Notes: generated by a model from the sequence alone, not told the origin. 64,000 bases of DNA from Phoronis australis (GCA_002633005.1 NMRA01000120.1:702371-766370), one strand, 5' to 3'. Counted from the first letter of the stretch, positions 24,056 through 39,000 are shown. Translations and numbers: made by a program.

Positions 24056-27000
24056 GTAAGTTGTAAGAAACGAATCCCTGATTAGTGAACTGAAAGTGGC
24101 AGGTAAACATTTGACTTAATTTTAACCCTAGCGACCGTTGACATTACTAGCGTTTTTTGCTGCTAGAGAAAGTGCTTGCGAAAACGTTTGCGTTTTAGCC
24201 AGCATGTGAACCCGGTATCATTAACAATCGTCGCGTTGATATTGTTTAAAAACATACTTGACCACATTCTTATCCAGTGGATAAGCTTTGGAGTTTTATG
24301 TGACGCAGCCCTGATAGTTAATGATTGAGGAATCAAAAGTTCAATTTCTTCTCTTGGTTGCAAATTTCTCGCTACTATTTGAGTTTGTATTGTCATAAGT
24401 TTCACTAAAACATACACGCGTAATTAGGTAGAGCAACGTGTTTCAAAACGATACAGAATTCATTGAATACTTAAGAACCCTGCAAGATTTTTGTAGGTGT
24501 ACGTTCGGTACACAGTTGAGCACAGGTTTTTCCACAATTTTTATCATCATTATTCGTTTCTCAGCGACCACAGTTGTACCGTTATGGCCAATAGCTTGTG
24601 GTAAAAATATATAGGATTCGTATAAAGTTTCCGGGGTTATACGCACGCTCACGTATACGCTTGCACAATGCGTGCACACACAAAACACCAGCCATGTATC
24701 ATTTATTTGTCCTGACTTTCAATTGGGCTGAAAATACTGGACACGACTTGTTGTTGAAAGATTAGAGTTTGAAATTAACAACTAGTAGCTGCATTCAAGT
24801 GAACCAAAGTTACCCCCGGTGTTGGCCAGTCGTCTCCCGCTTCGACCGTGCATGTTCAATCATTTGAACATGATGATCATGAATTGCATATCCCAAAAAT
24901 GGTTCCATGGGGCCGATTCCGTAAATTGGTGCAACTGCGAAAACTGACGCGTGAACCTTACTATGCGGGTTTATACGTTACTTGTACTGGCTTCCCATGA
25001 ACAACAGAAGCTTCTGTCATACGTCCAAAACATTTGTTTAGTGTTTTTAACTGTGTTGTGTTTGTTCAAATAACACCAAGCCGTTTTTGTGTGTGACCAA
25101 TACATTTACATTTGAAAATTTGTCAATGTAGGACTGTGTAGATCTTTTAAAACATTTTCATGGAGCTCTACACTCTTAGTTTTCCTTCAATAGCTCTCAG
25201 CATAACAGCAACACCGGGACAGCGACATGGGGAAGGTAAGGATAAACAGGGAAGGAAGGAAAATTAATTTGAGGGGGAGGGGAAAGAGAAATTGAGTGAA
25301 AACTGAAATTTGGAGAGAATTGTGGACGATGGCCCAGTGTTGCGACGAGACAAAGAGATCACGTGGTACAATTAAACCAATAATCGTAAAACAAAGAGGG
25401 TCACTGACCCGAGAATCCAAACAATATGATAATGAGGAAGAAGCAGTATACATGTACCTTACATAAAATAATTTAATACTTAAATTATTTTTATATGCGC
25501 TAACTGCGAACCGATACCGAAGCTAGTTTACAGTGAAACAACACGTGTAGATGAGATAAAAGGTCATATATATTATGCCAAACTAAACTGCTACAGATAT
25601 CGGTAATTACAAAAGTTACATAATATGTTGAACTGTAAAGGTGGGTGACAATCTGCCACAGATGCAGCAGAAAGATGCATCCGTCCACCCAAGGGAGAGC
25701 GAGCGAGGCTGCCAAAAGGGACATAAGAAAAAAGGGGGCAAATGTAAGCACGTAAATAGGAAAATGCAAACATAGAGTAGTACAGCTAGGCAGCTTGACA
25801 AAACAAAACAAAATTATAGAGCGACACAACAAGGTGTCGAAATCATAGTAACTGAAACCCAGAGGAATATAAGTCTAACATGAATAGATAAAAACTAACT
25901 TAGGAATATACATAAGGAACATATTAACAAACAAAAAGCACGCTGTCTATATAAGCATAAGTAAACAGAAACGGTGACACGTACAAATATACATAACAAA
26001 TAAGTAACAGCAAACGGTGGCACCGTCAAAAGTAAACCTATATAAAGTATGGTAAAAAATGCTAAGTGGAGAATAACCCATAATAGGGCATGGGGTAAAC
26101 CAACAAGTATAAAGGGGCGGGAAAGAATGCCCTGGAGGGAGAACCCCGAAAAGTTGAGTGGAAAGGGCATGCCAATGAAAATGGAGAATGAGTGAAGTAG
26201 GACACTGGCAATACAGGCGCCCTAGGATGATAAATGGGGTGAGTGAAGTAAGCACTGGTAATACAGGTGCCCATGAACGGGACACTGGCAATACAGTTGC
26301 CCCGTGATGAAAAGGGAGTGGTGAGGGAGGGGGGGGGGGGCACNTACAGGCGCCCCCAGGATGAAGAGGCGGTGTAAGGAGGGGAAGCACTGTCTGTAGA
26401 GCTGCCCCTGGGTGGTGGATGATCATGTCAATGAAGGAGTGGGAATATTAGCAGCGGGCAAGTTTAAGGAGAGACGAATGTAGTTCTTGTGCGCGTCAGA
26501 CTTCCAGCGACCCATACGTTGAATGGTGGAGTCTGGAATTTGGAGGGTAGCAGCGGAGGTGGCTGCACCAATACGAAACCTATGAGATTTATAGCGTTGA
26601 GGATCGAGACCGACGCACCCGAGTACCAGTTTAAGGTGGCGAGTGAAGTTGAAGAGCTTTTCGCTTGTTAACTGCCTGAAAAGGAACTCAGAGCTGTTTA
26701 TTTCCCTGGGACTTTTTTCACTTGCAGCCTTCGCCTTACAATCTTCAAAATACGAATCAACTATTCGTCAAACGTGTCGTACCGTCCGTTGTGGACTCAG
26801 CTCGTTCTCAGTGCTTGGATCCAAGCTACATTAACAAACTGAAGTCTATTGACTAAAATTATTTTAAACATTTTACATACGTACCGAACCTCCGTGCAAA
26901 TGCAACGTATGTAAATTCCCAAAATGTTACTTTTAACTTCATTTCTATTTTTCATTCAAATCTTTCATCGTCTTTGTGAGTATTAAGTTTCATTTTGTGG

Positions 27001-30000
27001 TATTTATTGTCATATTGTGATTTTTGTTACAGTAGACTTTCATTCCTTTTAATTTTAATTACGATGCTGTTGTTTTATGTGTAGTTATTACTTGTTATTT
27101 GGTATTATTGTTTTGCCTTGTACTGTCATGATATTAGCCGGGACTAGTGCCTTACGGTTGTAAAACTGTAAACAAAATCACTTGAATTGCGTCACTGTCA
27201 GTTGGAGTTCACGCTGTCCCACTCAACGATGAAGTTACGGCGGTACAACACGTCAGGCTAAGCGTTCCTGTGGTCTGGCACGGTATAACATGGGCGATAT
27301 TTTTTTAGGTTATGGTAAATATACAGCCGGGTAGGATTGACTTCTTGAAGTTATCAGCTTTGATCAAAGTTATAAAACAGCAAAATCAACTGTATTTATA
27401 TTATTTTTTTCAATCACAAACACAAATATTGTTGGTTTCTCGTGATAAAAACGTTAGGACAATAAAAACACAAAAACAATCATGTACGGAAATCGAGTGC
27501 TTTTAATGAAAATGATACGAACAGATTTTGAATTGTCTCTTAGGCCATTTTGCATATACATGTATTATTGCATCAACGTGTTATTATACATCATAAATTT
27601 AGATCCACCTGATGCTCTGGCAAATATGCCTTCGTAAAAGAAATCTCATGCTTAAAGTTTATGGCCCAGGGTAACAAACAGTGTACAAGTCTGCCTCTTT
27701 GTGTGTTATAAAGTTTAATTTTGAAGCTTGTATGTCAAGCAGATGTTCTTCATCAGAATAGACAGTGTGGCCGAGTGGGTCGTGCGTTCGAAGCACAATG
27801 GACTCCACTCCTAGACCCCTGAACCGTAGCTCCTCATCTCGGTCCTAATATGCGTATATATCGATATGAGTAACGTGGATATTAATAAAAATAATAAATG
27901 GATTCAAGTATTTGGCGCAATTGTGCCCGGCTAGGCGCTCTGCACATGTTTGATGACACGTGTATCAAAACACCTGTGTTAATTTTTATGTTCTTTATAT
28001 TTTTACAAGGGCATTGAAAGGCAGCTGGAGAAAGAAAGGAAAAGAGGTTCGTCTTTCATAATATAGTGTTATTGACAGATGCCCGGCAGCTGTGGAACAC
28101 AAGGCTATGCAAGTTGTGCTTAGATCTGACACGCCTTGAGTTGATTTTAAGCACATAACCGTCAATTAACTTGATAAAACATTATTTATGGCAAAGATTG
28201 AATATACGCAAGTTATATACGCGTAGATGTTTTTGTACCCGTTACTATTGTGAAAAGTCAACGTTAAAACACTATATTTTGAAAACAAATTGATGTTGTG
28301 TTGAAAGAGGATTATTCAGTAATACGGGTTGAATAAATTGGTTACGTTAACATTCATTTTAGGGAGATTTTAAATAAATTAAACCAGAAAGAGTATCTTT
28401 AAATGACCTGCAATACTGGAACTGATACGCGGGTCAACCTGTACATGTATTGGCAATAAAGCCAAAACTGTCATTAACCCGGCTACATTCAAAGAACTTA
28501 CAGTATTTGATTTGTCACGCGCAGTATCCCAATGAAAATATAATTACTAACACTAGGAATCTTTTCTGGACTTGGAAAGAACTGGGTAAAGTTTGTTAGC
28601 TGTCTCGCGGCTTCAAAACTCTAAGCCGAAATCAGAATACACTGCAATATCTCGCGTAATCTCGCGAAGTCTAGATTTTCTAGCGATGTCCTAGCGTTAT
28701 TGAACTGCGGTTAATTATCCCATTAGACTATGTGCTGTGCATAAAATGACTGATGGGACAGGCCACCTTATGCAGCTTGATCTTATGTAATATAGAGCTG
28801 TCAGTTCTTACCGAGAACCTTATGCTTGTTCCTCACTGAAGTTAAAAGTGTTTTTTCGGTAAGGAATAAAGGTCAAGTTCGGTAACACTAGTATAGTGCC
28901 TCCTTGTAAATCAAGAGAGATTCCACGAGATATTACCGTTCATCCCACGTGCGTTGAATCTGTCGAGGGAAATACGGCCATGTAGTAAAGTTTTCCGTAT
29001 TAACCTCCCGCACTACTTCAACAGTGACCCCTGACATGGAAAGTTCAAAAGATAGGTCAATGTCGACACGACGTCTTCAGAACTTTCCGAATATAGTTTA
29101 AAGTAACACAATTGCAGCAGTGTAACTTACACTCGACATGCAACCAGGCCCTAAACGTAAAATCTGGAACAAAACTGTTAATTATAAGACACTCATTTCT
29201 CAGTTTTCAATTGCTGAATATTATATCGTCTGCAACTCAGGCGCCGATTCCTAGGAAATTAAATATCAAATGTTGTTTTTTAACTATTTCCAGGAGATGT
29301 TACAAGTTCACTGCACAGTTGCCGTTGTTTTCATCTTTGTTACCTCTTTTCAAGAAATAAATCGCTACTTTTAAAACTGTTTCTTTTACAATAGAAAACT
29401 TGCAACCTAACGCGCAAGTACATACATATCGGATGTGATCCGCCATGTGAACAGTCTGTGGGTGAAGCATTTCAAAAATCTGTCGAAAAAATGTAAGAAA
29501 CTTAGGGATTCGAAGGGCATGGGATAAATACAAAACGTACCTCGATTGGCGTACATGAAGTAATATCCCACTCGACCTTATTCCGCGGAATAGTTCCGTG
29601 AGATATAACTTTATGTACGCCACTCTCGGTACGTTTTGTGTATGTATTTTCAATGAGACCACGTAGCACGTAGCACGTTATTTTGGTTGGATTTTTTTCT
29701 CGCCGTCAGACAGTTATTGAACTCTACCTAGTTTTGTAACAGTAAGTGGATTAAATCGAACGTTTGTTTTTTATTGAAGGCGGGTTAGTGACAGCTGCTA
29801 CTTCTATACATTGTTATCTTTTGCTGAACTACTGCACCTGAGAATCGTAATACGTGACTCTAGATAAGGGATTTAACTTACCATAAGCGTCCTTCTGCTG
29901 TTTATGCAAAATTGCAGATAAGATTAAGTTCAAAGTAATGTATCTTAATTTCAAGTCAGTTTGAAGAACATATCATGTGTTCTTTCTCGTTTCAGTTTGC

Positions 30001-33000
30001 TAGTGATAAATGCCTTAATCTATAATCAGTTCTCAGGTGATTAATTGTTAGCTTAGCTAAAAGGATACTACACCTTGTTTTGGCGATTTCAACGAATCCT
30101 CGTTATATTTATTTATTATTTATTCGTGTAATATTTACAATGAGGGTAGTTTTCACTGCTTACCACGGGGGCTTTCCATGGGGCTTACCTTGCTTATGCT
30201 CTTTTGCCACTCACTAATTGCAAAATAAAGGTAGGATTGATCTAAAAGCACACAATCGCTGTGCTAGTCCGGCGTTTGTTGCATGGACTGGTTATAACAC
30301 ACTGCTGCCTTTATTTGAAACGTAATCCCGTGCACTGAAAGCAACTGCTCTGCGTTCCGGGTGTGAAGTGGCGTACGCTTGTTGCATTCTTTAACCGTTT
30401 ATTAAGGGCCAGAAGGACATACGTCAAGAATTACGCAACAGTCCTATGCATCTTCGTACAGACAAAGACATGTTATTTTAATTTACTTTTCTCTTAGCAG
30501 AAACATCAGCTCATTGCAGCTATGAATTCAAACTGGCACAGTGCGTTTCGGCTTTAAGTGATTTACATCTTTTCACTTGTCATACTAATACTGTTGTTGA
30601 CTCTAGACTGTAACAGAAACGTCGATTTGTGCTCAATAGCATATTTTCTGCTGTCCTAGTGCTTCAGTTACCGAATTGAAGTGGCAATTGTTGTCCAACT
30701 CATGTATAATTGTTTTGCGTTTTACAGGTGAATTTGGAGCTGTGAAACACGTGATTACTCACCAAAAAGAAGGCGGAAAATTCACGACATGGAAAAACAA
30801 GCCCGTCGCACACCTTCTAGGTTGCGTGCGTGAACAGAAACATTTCGGTATTCCAAACTATTTTGGTTTTGATAACACTTCTCAGTATTTATCTTAAATT
30901 AAAGTTTCGTCTTGTTCTAGTACAATTAATTTGCAACATTGCCATTTCTCAATATTTTACTAAATTTTCGCACAGAGCAGACTGTGCTTATAGCATTTCA
31001 TTGTTGTTAATTTTGGCAAAACAAAATTCCACCATTCCGCCATACTGTGTTTCTGAATTGATACCACCAGTTTCTGTGAAAAGGAGGATAAACCTACAAA
31101 AGACTTGAAGAATAACAAGTAGTGTACATTCAATAAGCACATACCAATGAAACTATGAACCGCAAGAAACAAAAACACCAGTATATTCCAACATTCCGTC
31201 AGTTGCTTGAAGACAACCATGGAGACTGGGGAACAACAAAACAGGGTGCTGAGAACCGGGAGGAGGCCTAATAGCACAAGACCAGGACCGACAATCAAAA
31301 GCAATAGGAAACTCTACAGAAGTAATTAATTCAGTTTTGACCATAGTAAAATTAAAAAACGGACGATCGCCGCACAAATAAAAAAGACGAAACGTTGAAA
31401 GAACATCAACTTTTTTATTTGTGCGGTGATCGTCCGTTTTTTAATCAACAGAAGTACTCATTGTCTCAGCTAATGAAAGATACAATTAGGGCACACTGTT
31501 TCGGATGACTAACGAAGAAACCCTTCAGCCAAGAAAAGAGTATAATAGACGGATCGGCAATCTACCAGTCAAGGGTCGACAGTAATCCAGTGATTTGAAC
31601 AAGTACCACTTGAAGTTGCGGTGAAAGGAAAAGTCCTGGGAAAGATAATGATGTCAGCTTGTCTTGTAAATAGAAGTTTTTTTCAGCAGAGCGAACATTT
31701 ACGTAAACTGCGACAGAAAACTGGAACACGTGAGAAGCCAGAAATTGTTCGCTTTAAGACACGTACAGAGATATCGGAAATGGGCGAAGGAGATTCTAAA
31801 CCGAAAAAATAGGACCTCGGTTGCATTTAACTAGGGAAGATGGGAGAAGGATAGAAATCTCCAAAGAGGAGCCACTTAACACGGTGCCATGGTTAGATCT
31901 GATAGATGAAAGTCCATCACAACTCAGTTGATCGCTGAGAAAAAGGAAGAAGCTACGTTGAGCCATAAACACACTCTGTCATGTACAGTTGCCTTGCAGG
32001 CACAAGAAAGTTCCGAAAGCAGCACCGAACATTTTGGACACATATTGTGGGAGTGACGCTTCGGAGACCAGACAGTAGAAGGAGATGGCCATGGAATAGG
32101 CGTGGAAGTGTTGCAAGGTGCCAGCGAAACAAAATTCGGAAACTTTGTGTCAGGCAGATTGTGGAGAACGGGGAAGCATTTGGGATTCCTAAACGACATT
32201 ACGTAACGAATTGTTGTCATCAAACACGATAGCAGCCGACAAGCATCTACCAGCAGCGGGTTGACAGGTGATAACTGCCATAGAACATGATGTTACGAAT
32301 CCCTCTCAGAGCCACATCCTTCAGGTGGTGTTTTGGATTTGATAAACCAATTACATAGGTTTGGCGGGAATGAGGCAATATCACTGTCTACAATTAAGTA
32401 AGAAAATAAGCTTTATAGTAGTTGATTGGTTACACCACTAACGTTACTGTATGAATACAAATGCAATTTGAACTCCTTCATACGAATATAGGTGACCCGT
32501 ATGAACCTCAGGAGATACGAAGATGGTTGATTCCCGGTGACCACCGCAAGACAGTGTTGAAAAATGGTTTGAAGTACAGAGACGGCCGTATCATCATTTC
32601 GACCGAAGGCCTGTACTATGTCTATAGTCAGGTTTTGTTCATCGAAGGTTATACTGTGTCTTTAGAGGAACAGCCAGAGCAAGCTAAATTCAAAGACAGG
32701 CGTCACTACATACACAGGTATGCGTCAAATGCGATTGTTGTTTATTTCATCTTAATACGAGAAGTGATAGAACTACTTCCCGCAAATTGAAAACATTATA
32801 TGCAGGTAGAATAACAAATGTAACATCAATACATATAAAGACGAGCATTACTGACAGATACCAAAACTACAAGTATAATTTCCAACGGTATAACAACATG
32901 ATACATAGGATATTGAAAGACGTAGTTGCAAATAAGTAGACGAACCAACACACATGAACACAACACACTGGGAGGCTATATCGACAAGACTGATAAGAAA

Positions 33001-36000
33001 TTAGNGGAGTACAAGTAATTTTAAACCATGAGAAAAAGGAAGAAGCTACGTTGAGCCATAAACACACTCTGTCATGTACAATTGCCTTGCAGGTACAAGA
33101 AAGTTCCGAAAGCAGCACCGAACATTTTGGACACATATTGTGGGAGTGAAGCTTCGGAGACCAGACAGTAGAAGGAGATGGACATGGAATAGGCGTGGAA
33201 GTGTTGCAAGGTGCCAGCGAAACAAAATTCGGAAACTTTGTGTCAGGCAGATTGTGGAGAACGGGGAGGCATTTGGGATTCCTAAACGACATTACGTAAC
33301 GAATTGTTGTCATCAAACACGATAGCAGCCGACAAGCATCTACCAGCAGCGGTTTGACAGCTGATAACTGCCATAGAACATGATGTTACGAATCCCCCTC
33401 AGAGCCACATCCTTCAGGTGGTGTTTTGAATTTGATCAACCAACTACATAGGTTTGGCGGGAATGAGGCAATATCACTGTCTACAATTAAGTAAGAAAAG
33501 AAGCTTTATAGTAGTTGATTGGTTACACCACTAACGTTACTGTATGAATACAACTGCAATTTGAACTCCTTCATACGAATATAGGTGACCCGTATGAACC
33601 TCAGGAGATACGAAGATGGTTGATTCCCGGTGACCACCGCAAGACAGTGTTGAAAAATGGTTTGAAGTACAGAGACGGCCGTATCATCATTTCGACCGAA
33701 GGCCTGTACTATGTCTATAGTCAGGTTTTGTTCATCGAAGGTTATACTGTGTCTTTAGAGGAACAGCCAGAGCAAGCTAAATTCAAAGACAGGCGTCACT
33801 ACATACACAGGTATGCGTCAAATGCGATTGTTGTTTATTTCATCTTAATACGAGAAGTGATAGAACTACTTCCCGCAAATTGAAAACATTATATGCAGGT
33901 AGAATAACAAATGTAACATCAATACATATAAAGACGAGCATTACTGACAGATACCAAAACTACAAGTTTAATTTCCAACGGTATAACAACATGATACATA
34001 GGATATTGAAAGACGTAGTTGCAAATAAGTAGACGAACCAACACACATGAACACAACACACTGGGAGGCTATATCGACAAGACTGATAAGAAATTAGAAT
34101 TTAAGTTTCTTATAAAAGTGGTTACTATAACTATTTCAAAATAAGTTCAGGTTGCTTTGATCATCTGAACATTTCGTAACAGCAGACTTTCAGAATCCAG
34201 ATTACATGTGCGGCACGTTCTGTAGACCATCAACCCATGGTTCGATGAAAATGTAGTGAACTTTATCTCATCGACTTTTAACTCTTCGAAGGCGATGTAG
34301 TCGGACTTACCTCAAAGATATTCAAATGGAGAAACGGATTCAGCCATGGATTAACGGATTGTTGTTATTTAAGTAACATAGCAAATCGTGTCCACGTTTC
34401 CAAAAACAGCACCCTTTACGAACAAACCACAACTATAAGAAAGTTCAATGGGAAGCAATTTCGATAGCTACTACTGCCTTTTTATTAAAGGGTCGTTTTT
34501 TCCTATACCCGCATGATGCAATTGCAAATCTTAATCTTAATCAATTATGTTACTTAGGCAAACAAATTGAGACCTTGTACTTGCACATTATCACGGATAA
34601 CGGATTTCTCTTCCACGTAGACTATTCATGGAATACCGGTGTTACGAAATCCATCCCATTTGAGAGCTGGACTAACCATTCTTTACAGTTTTCAATCCAA
34701 ATCCCTTTTTGAGCATTATTGTTGGAGGGACATTAAACCTAAGTACTGCCTATTAACAGATAATAACAACGAGTTTCTTGTTCACCTCTCTGAAACAATA
34801 ATGTTCCGTCACTCTCGCTAACTCCCACAACTTTGAAGAAAACTTCGAAAACTTACACAAAGTCTGCTAAACCAGCAACCTAGGCAAGTTACGCGACATC
34901 TTTAGGGGAAGATCAGCACCAAGAATCTAATATACATGTACATTCTGTGTCGCAGTGAGTATGTGCTTCAGTTGAATCACTCAAGTGAGACGTCAATGGC
35001 CCTTTAGCAGGGAGCACAACGAATATTGGTTGAAATCGGCAAACATATTTTTTGCTTTGATTAATGATCATACAAAAACTCGATATTTTGTATTCTGTTC
35101 TGATACAACATTTCTTTGTTCGAAATGTTTACCCACTTGCGACTGAGACTCGTGGCTTGAAAAAGGATCCTAGTGAACCGTTTAGTTCTTATGTTAACGC
35201 AGATTCCTTCGAGGCTTAGATCCGTTCCTTAGTAAATTTTATGCCGGACAGATGCTAAGTACAATGTTCATCAAACAAATTTCGTAACGATTGGTTCAGA
35301 GATACTTTTTGTGTTTGTTTGCGTACTTAAAGATGAGGGGCCCGTTCCAAGAAAATTTAGCTAAGGCATAAATTTCAGTCATTTTTTAAAGTAAACTTAA
35401 ATTTGTCTCAAGTCTGTTTTAAGAAAGAGATCTTAATTTAATTTAGTTTTTGATTGAAGTATTGTTTTCATTCTGACTAACTTTCCGGAAGTGGAAGTTT
35501 CAAATTTAGCTAAGGCATAAATTTCAGTCATTTTTTAAATGAAACTTAAATTTGTCTCAAGTCTGGTTTAAGAAAGAGATCTTAATTTAATTTAGTTTTC
35601 AATTGAAGTATTGTTTTCATTCTGACTAACTTTCCGGAAGTGGAAGTTTCAAAGTTTACAAGTTGTGACTTAAGTAAAAAATGAACTTTAGTCAGTTTCT
35701 TGTAACGGGTCCCAGGTCTTAATATGTTACATGTGTAGGTGTGCGTACGCGACGGTCAGCTCTTACTATGTTACAAATTATTTTATTTTTTCTGAATAAG
35801 AAGTCCTCCATCTAATTCCTGATAGACCATCCTAGGATTCGAGTCTCAATGCTTTCTTCGGAAAACGTAATTAAGTTCCAATTTCACCGACTACTAAGAT
35901 AAATCCATCATTCCTTCGGTCACGGAACCAATTTCTTTTCAGTCAGACATGTAACCTTCAGCCAATTCTTCACCAACGCTAAAAATAACTCCCATTCTCA

Positions 36001-39000
36001 GTAAAGATAAAGTTGATTATAGTACTACAACGCTAAATGATCTAATTTTGTGTGTACAAAAAATCGGTGCATNTGTTTTAGGGGGGCATGGTCCCTTGGC
36101 GCCCTTCTAAGTCCGCCACTAGGTAAAACACCACTCGGTTAGGTTACTCACAGGTTTGAATCATGCGCTAAGAAAAGATATGTGTCTGCAACCTATTCTA
36201 AGATATCCTTTCCGCTGCGTTTAGTCGAAGCTTTTTGAAAAAGTGTCGGCGCAAATTAGTTTAGAAGAAACTTATTCTCGAAAAAAATGTTCTTTTCACA
36301 TGACTTTTCTTCAAAATAACTCAATATTTAAGTTTATTTATGATGTTTTATTAAATTCTGGTGGTCGCCGAATTGAATTACGTCGTAGTGTTCTTAAGCA
36401 ACTAAATTTGATATCAAAATACTCAAATAATTGTACATGTTGGACTATTTTTCTGTTCCTACTTGGTGAAAAATATTCAGTGTTTTAAACTAGTAGAAAT
36501 AAATGAGATGTTACCGTTAAGCGAACTTCGTTAGACCAATGGAATTATTCAATAATACAAAAATTGGCCCGCGGTATAAATTGAGTTTCAGCAGCACTTT
36601 TATTTTAGTAATAGTTACTTTTTCAAAAGTCAGATAACCGTAAAAAGAGCTCAGATTAGATGAAACTTGTGTAATTCTGTCCACGTCTACGGTAGTGTAA
36701 TATTCTGTAAACGCGGCTGATGTTCAACCTTATGGTTTTGTGCTCCCATCTGTAAAATAATTCTTTTATTTATGGGAGTTTACGATACATACATCGTGAA
36801 ATATTTTCAAGTTTCCAAACTGCTTTACACTACAAGACAAGTAATGGTGACAAGTAATTCAAACTCGAAACTAGGAAAAATAAGTTTGAGGTTGTTTCAA
36901 ATCTCTTGAAACTAATTTTGAAGGAGGTAATTGTTTCTTATCCTAAACAGTAGTTGTTATCAGGACTGAATGTAGTAGCTATAGACGTGATATAAGAATG
37001 AAAACTAACCAAACGTTTATAGTTGCTGGACCCGAGTTTGGCAAATCACACGGCTAAAATTCAAAGCAATACCAAAATTGGTTATCCATCGAATCGCGTC
37101 ATGATCTGTGGTCGAGATATAAGCAATCCCCAAACCCGCACATTCTCTAACACGATTCAGATTTTTTTCGGGGACCATGACCATTCTTTTCGCGACTGCA
37201 AGGATGAAAGGACATTGGGCTTTGGGGATTTTTTGTATTCTGATCAAAGACCATCTGATGACTCTTTTACTTGTTTAAAATGCACGGTTTAATTTGAATT
37301 TTATAGGAAGTATGAACCAAACTTGGGTCCAGCAACTTAGTCTATGTCACATACAAACGCTCAGGTGTTGAAACCTCATCAGAGGTGTCTTAAGACTAAG
37401 ACAAAGATTTGGTCTTACGCTCCCAACTCACTGAATAAAGGTTTAGTCGTGTAATTATGAGCGCACCACAGCCCAAAACTAATCTCAATATGTAGCTGTG
37501 TGCATGTTGTCAGAGTCTTTGCATTTTTGCTCAAGTGAGATTTAGTTATTTTCAGAATTAGCTATTTGGAGCTTCAGANNNNNNNNNNNNNNNNNNNNNN
37601 NNNNNNNNNNNNNNNNNNNNNNNNNNNNNNNNNNNNNNNNNNNNNNNNNNNNNNNNNNNNNNNNNNNNNNNNNNNNNNNNNNNNGTTTTCATTCTGACTA
37701 ACTTTCCGGAAGTGGAAGTTTCAAATTTAGCTAAGGCATAAATTTCAGTCATTTTTTAAATGAAACTTAAATTTGTCTCAAGTCTGGTTTAAGAAAGAGA
37801 TCTTAATTTAATTTAGTTTTCAATTGAAGTATTGTTTTCATTCTGACTAACTTTCCGGAAGTGGAAGTTTCAAAGTTTACAAGTTGTGACTTAAGTAAAA
37901 AATGAACTTTAGTCAGTTTCTTGTAACGGGTCCCAGGTCTTAATATGTTACATGTGTAGGTGTGCGTACGCGACGGTCAGCTCTTACTATGTTACAAATT
38001 ATTTTATTTTTTCTGAATAAGAAGTCCTCCATCTAATTCCTGATAGACCATCCTAGGAATCGAGTCTCAATGCTTTCTTCGGAAAACGTAATTAAGTTCC
38101 AATTTCACCGACTACTAAGATAAATCCATCATTCCTTCGGTCACGGAACCAATTTCTTTTCAGTCAGACATGTAACCTTCAGCCAATTCTTCACCAACGC
38201 TAAAAATAACTTCCATTCTCAGTAAAGATAAAGTTGATTATAGTACTACAACGCTAAATGATCTAATTTTGTGTGTACAAAAATCGGTGCATAGCAACTT
38301 TAAATGCAGCCAGACATCTCCTTCATGACCACTTGGATTATGAAGGTGACATTGTAAAATTGATGGGATAATATTGTATGACTACGACAGGCAGATCAAA
38401 TTGCCAGATTATCCGCATACCTGTAGAGCTATGTCAACGTTTACAGTCATATTTTGATTAGCGATCGTTGCGAATCAAATACATTCATCGCCTAAGAATT
38501 AAGTTATTTTATCATCGGTAAGTGACGTTCGCTGTTTTGAGTCACTGTAAAGAATTGCAAGCACAAGTCTTCCCTTATCTTATTTAATCACAAAGGATGT
38601 TTAGTTGGGGGGGGGCAGGGCAGAGTATTAGCCAGGATTTTACCCGTCAGACATTCGCACCCCCCCCCCATTGCCAAATGGAATCTGGGAGTGTTTTAGG
38701 GGGGGCATGGCCCCTTGGCGCCCTTCTAAATCCGCCACTAGGTAAAACACCTCTCGGTTAGGTTACTCACAGATCTGAATCATGCGCTAAGAAAAGATAT
38801 GTCTCTGCAACCTATTCTAGGATATCCTTTCCGCTGCGTTTAGTTGAAGCTTTTTGAAAAAGTTTTAGCGCAAATTATTTTAGAAGAAACTTATTCTCGA
38901 AAAAAAATGTTTTTTTCACATTACTTTTCCTCAAAATAACTCAATATTGAAGCTTAATTATGATGTTTTATTAAGTTCTGGTGGTTGCCGAATTGAATTA

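Larger units (their letters stand above)
24056..28009. other. Intron 1 of TNF gene 2
   Basis: About 4 kb. Holds an antisense tyrosine-recombinase retroelement fragment with a long 3' tail (25450-26770). The rest is AT-rich and non-coding. Confidence 0.7.
31937..34097 (+). repeat. Tandem duplication containing TNF exon 4
   Basis: Copy A (31937-33004) and copy B (33030-34097) are offset by 1093 bp and nearly identical, with scattered single-base differences. An n at 33005 lies exactly at the end of copy A. Both copies hold a 226-nt exon plus flanks. Confidence 0.9.

Noticed and set aside
25500-26426. Several overlapping hydrophobic/proline-rich minus-strand frames up to 159 codons
   Set aside because: They lie in the pyrimidine-rich tail of a recombinase retroelement; repeat-derived and one crosses an n.
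27765-27845. tRNA-like GTGGCCGAGTGG string
   Set aside because: Has an A-box-like start only; no cloverleaf or proper B box could be built by eye. At most a decayed SINE.
28010-28046. Furin cleavage site in the microexon (KERKR)
   Set aside because: Dibasic, but lacks Arg at P4, so it does not meet the RxxR minimum. Shedding cannot be inferred.
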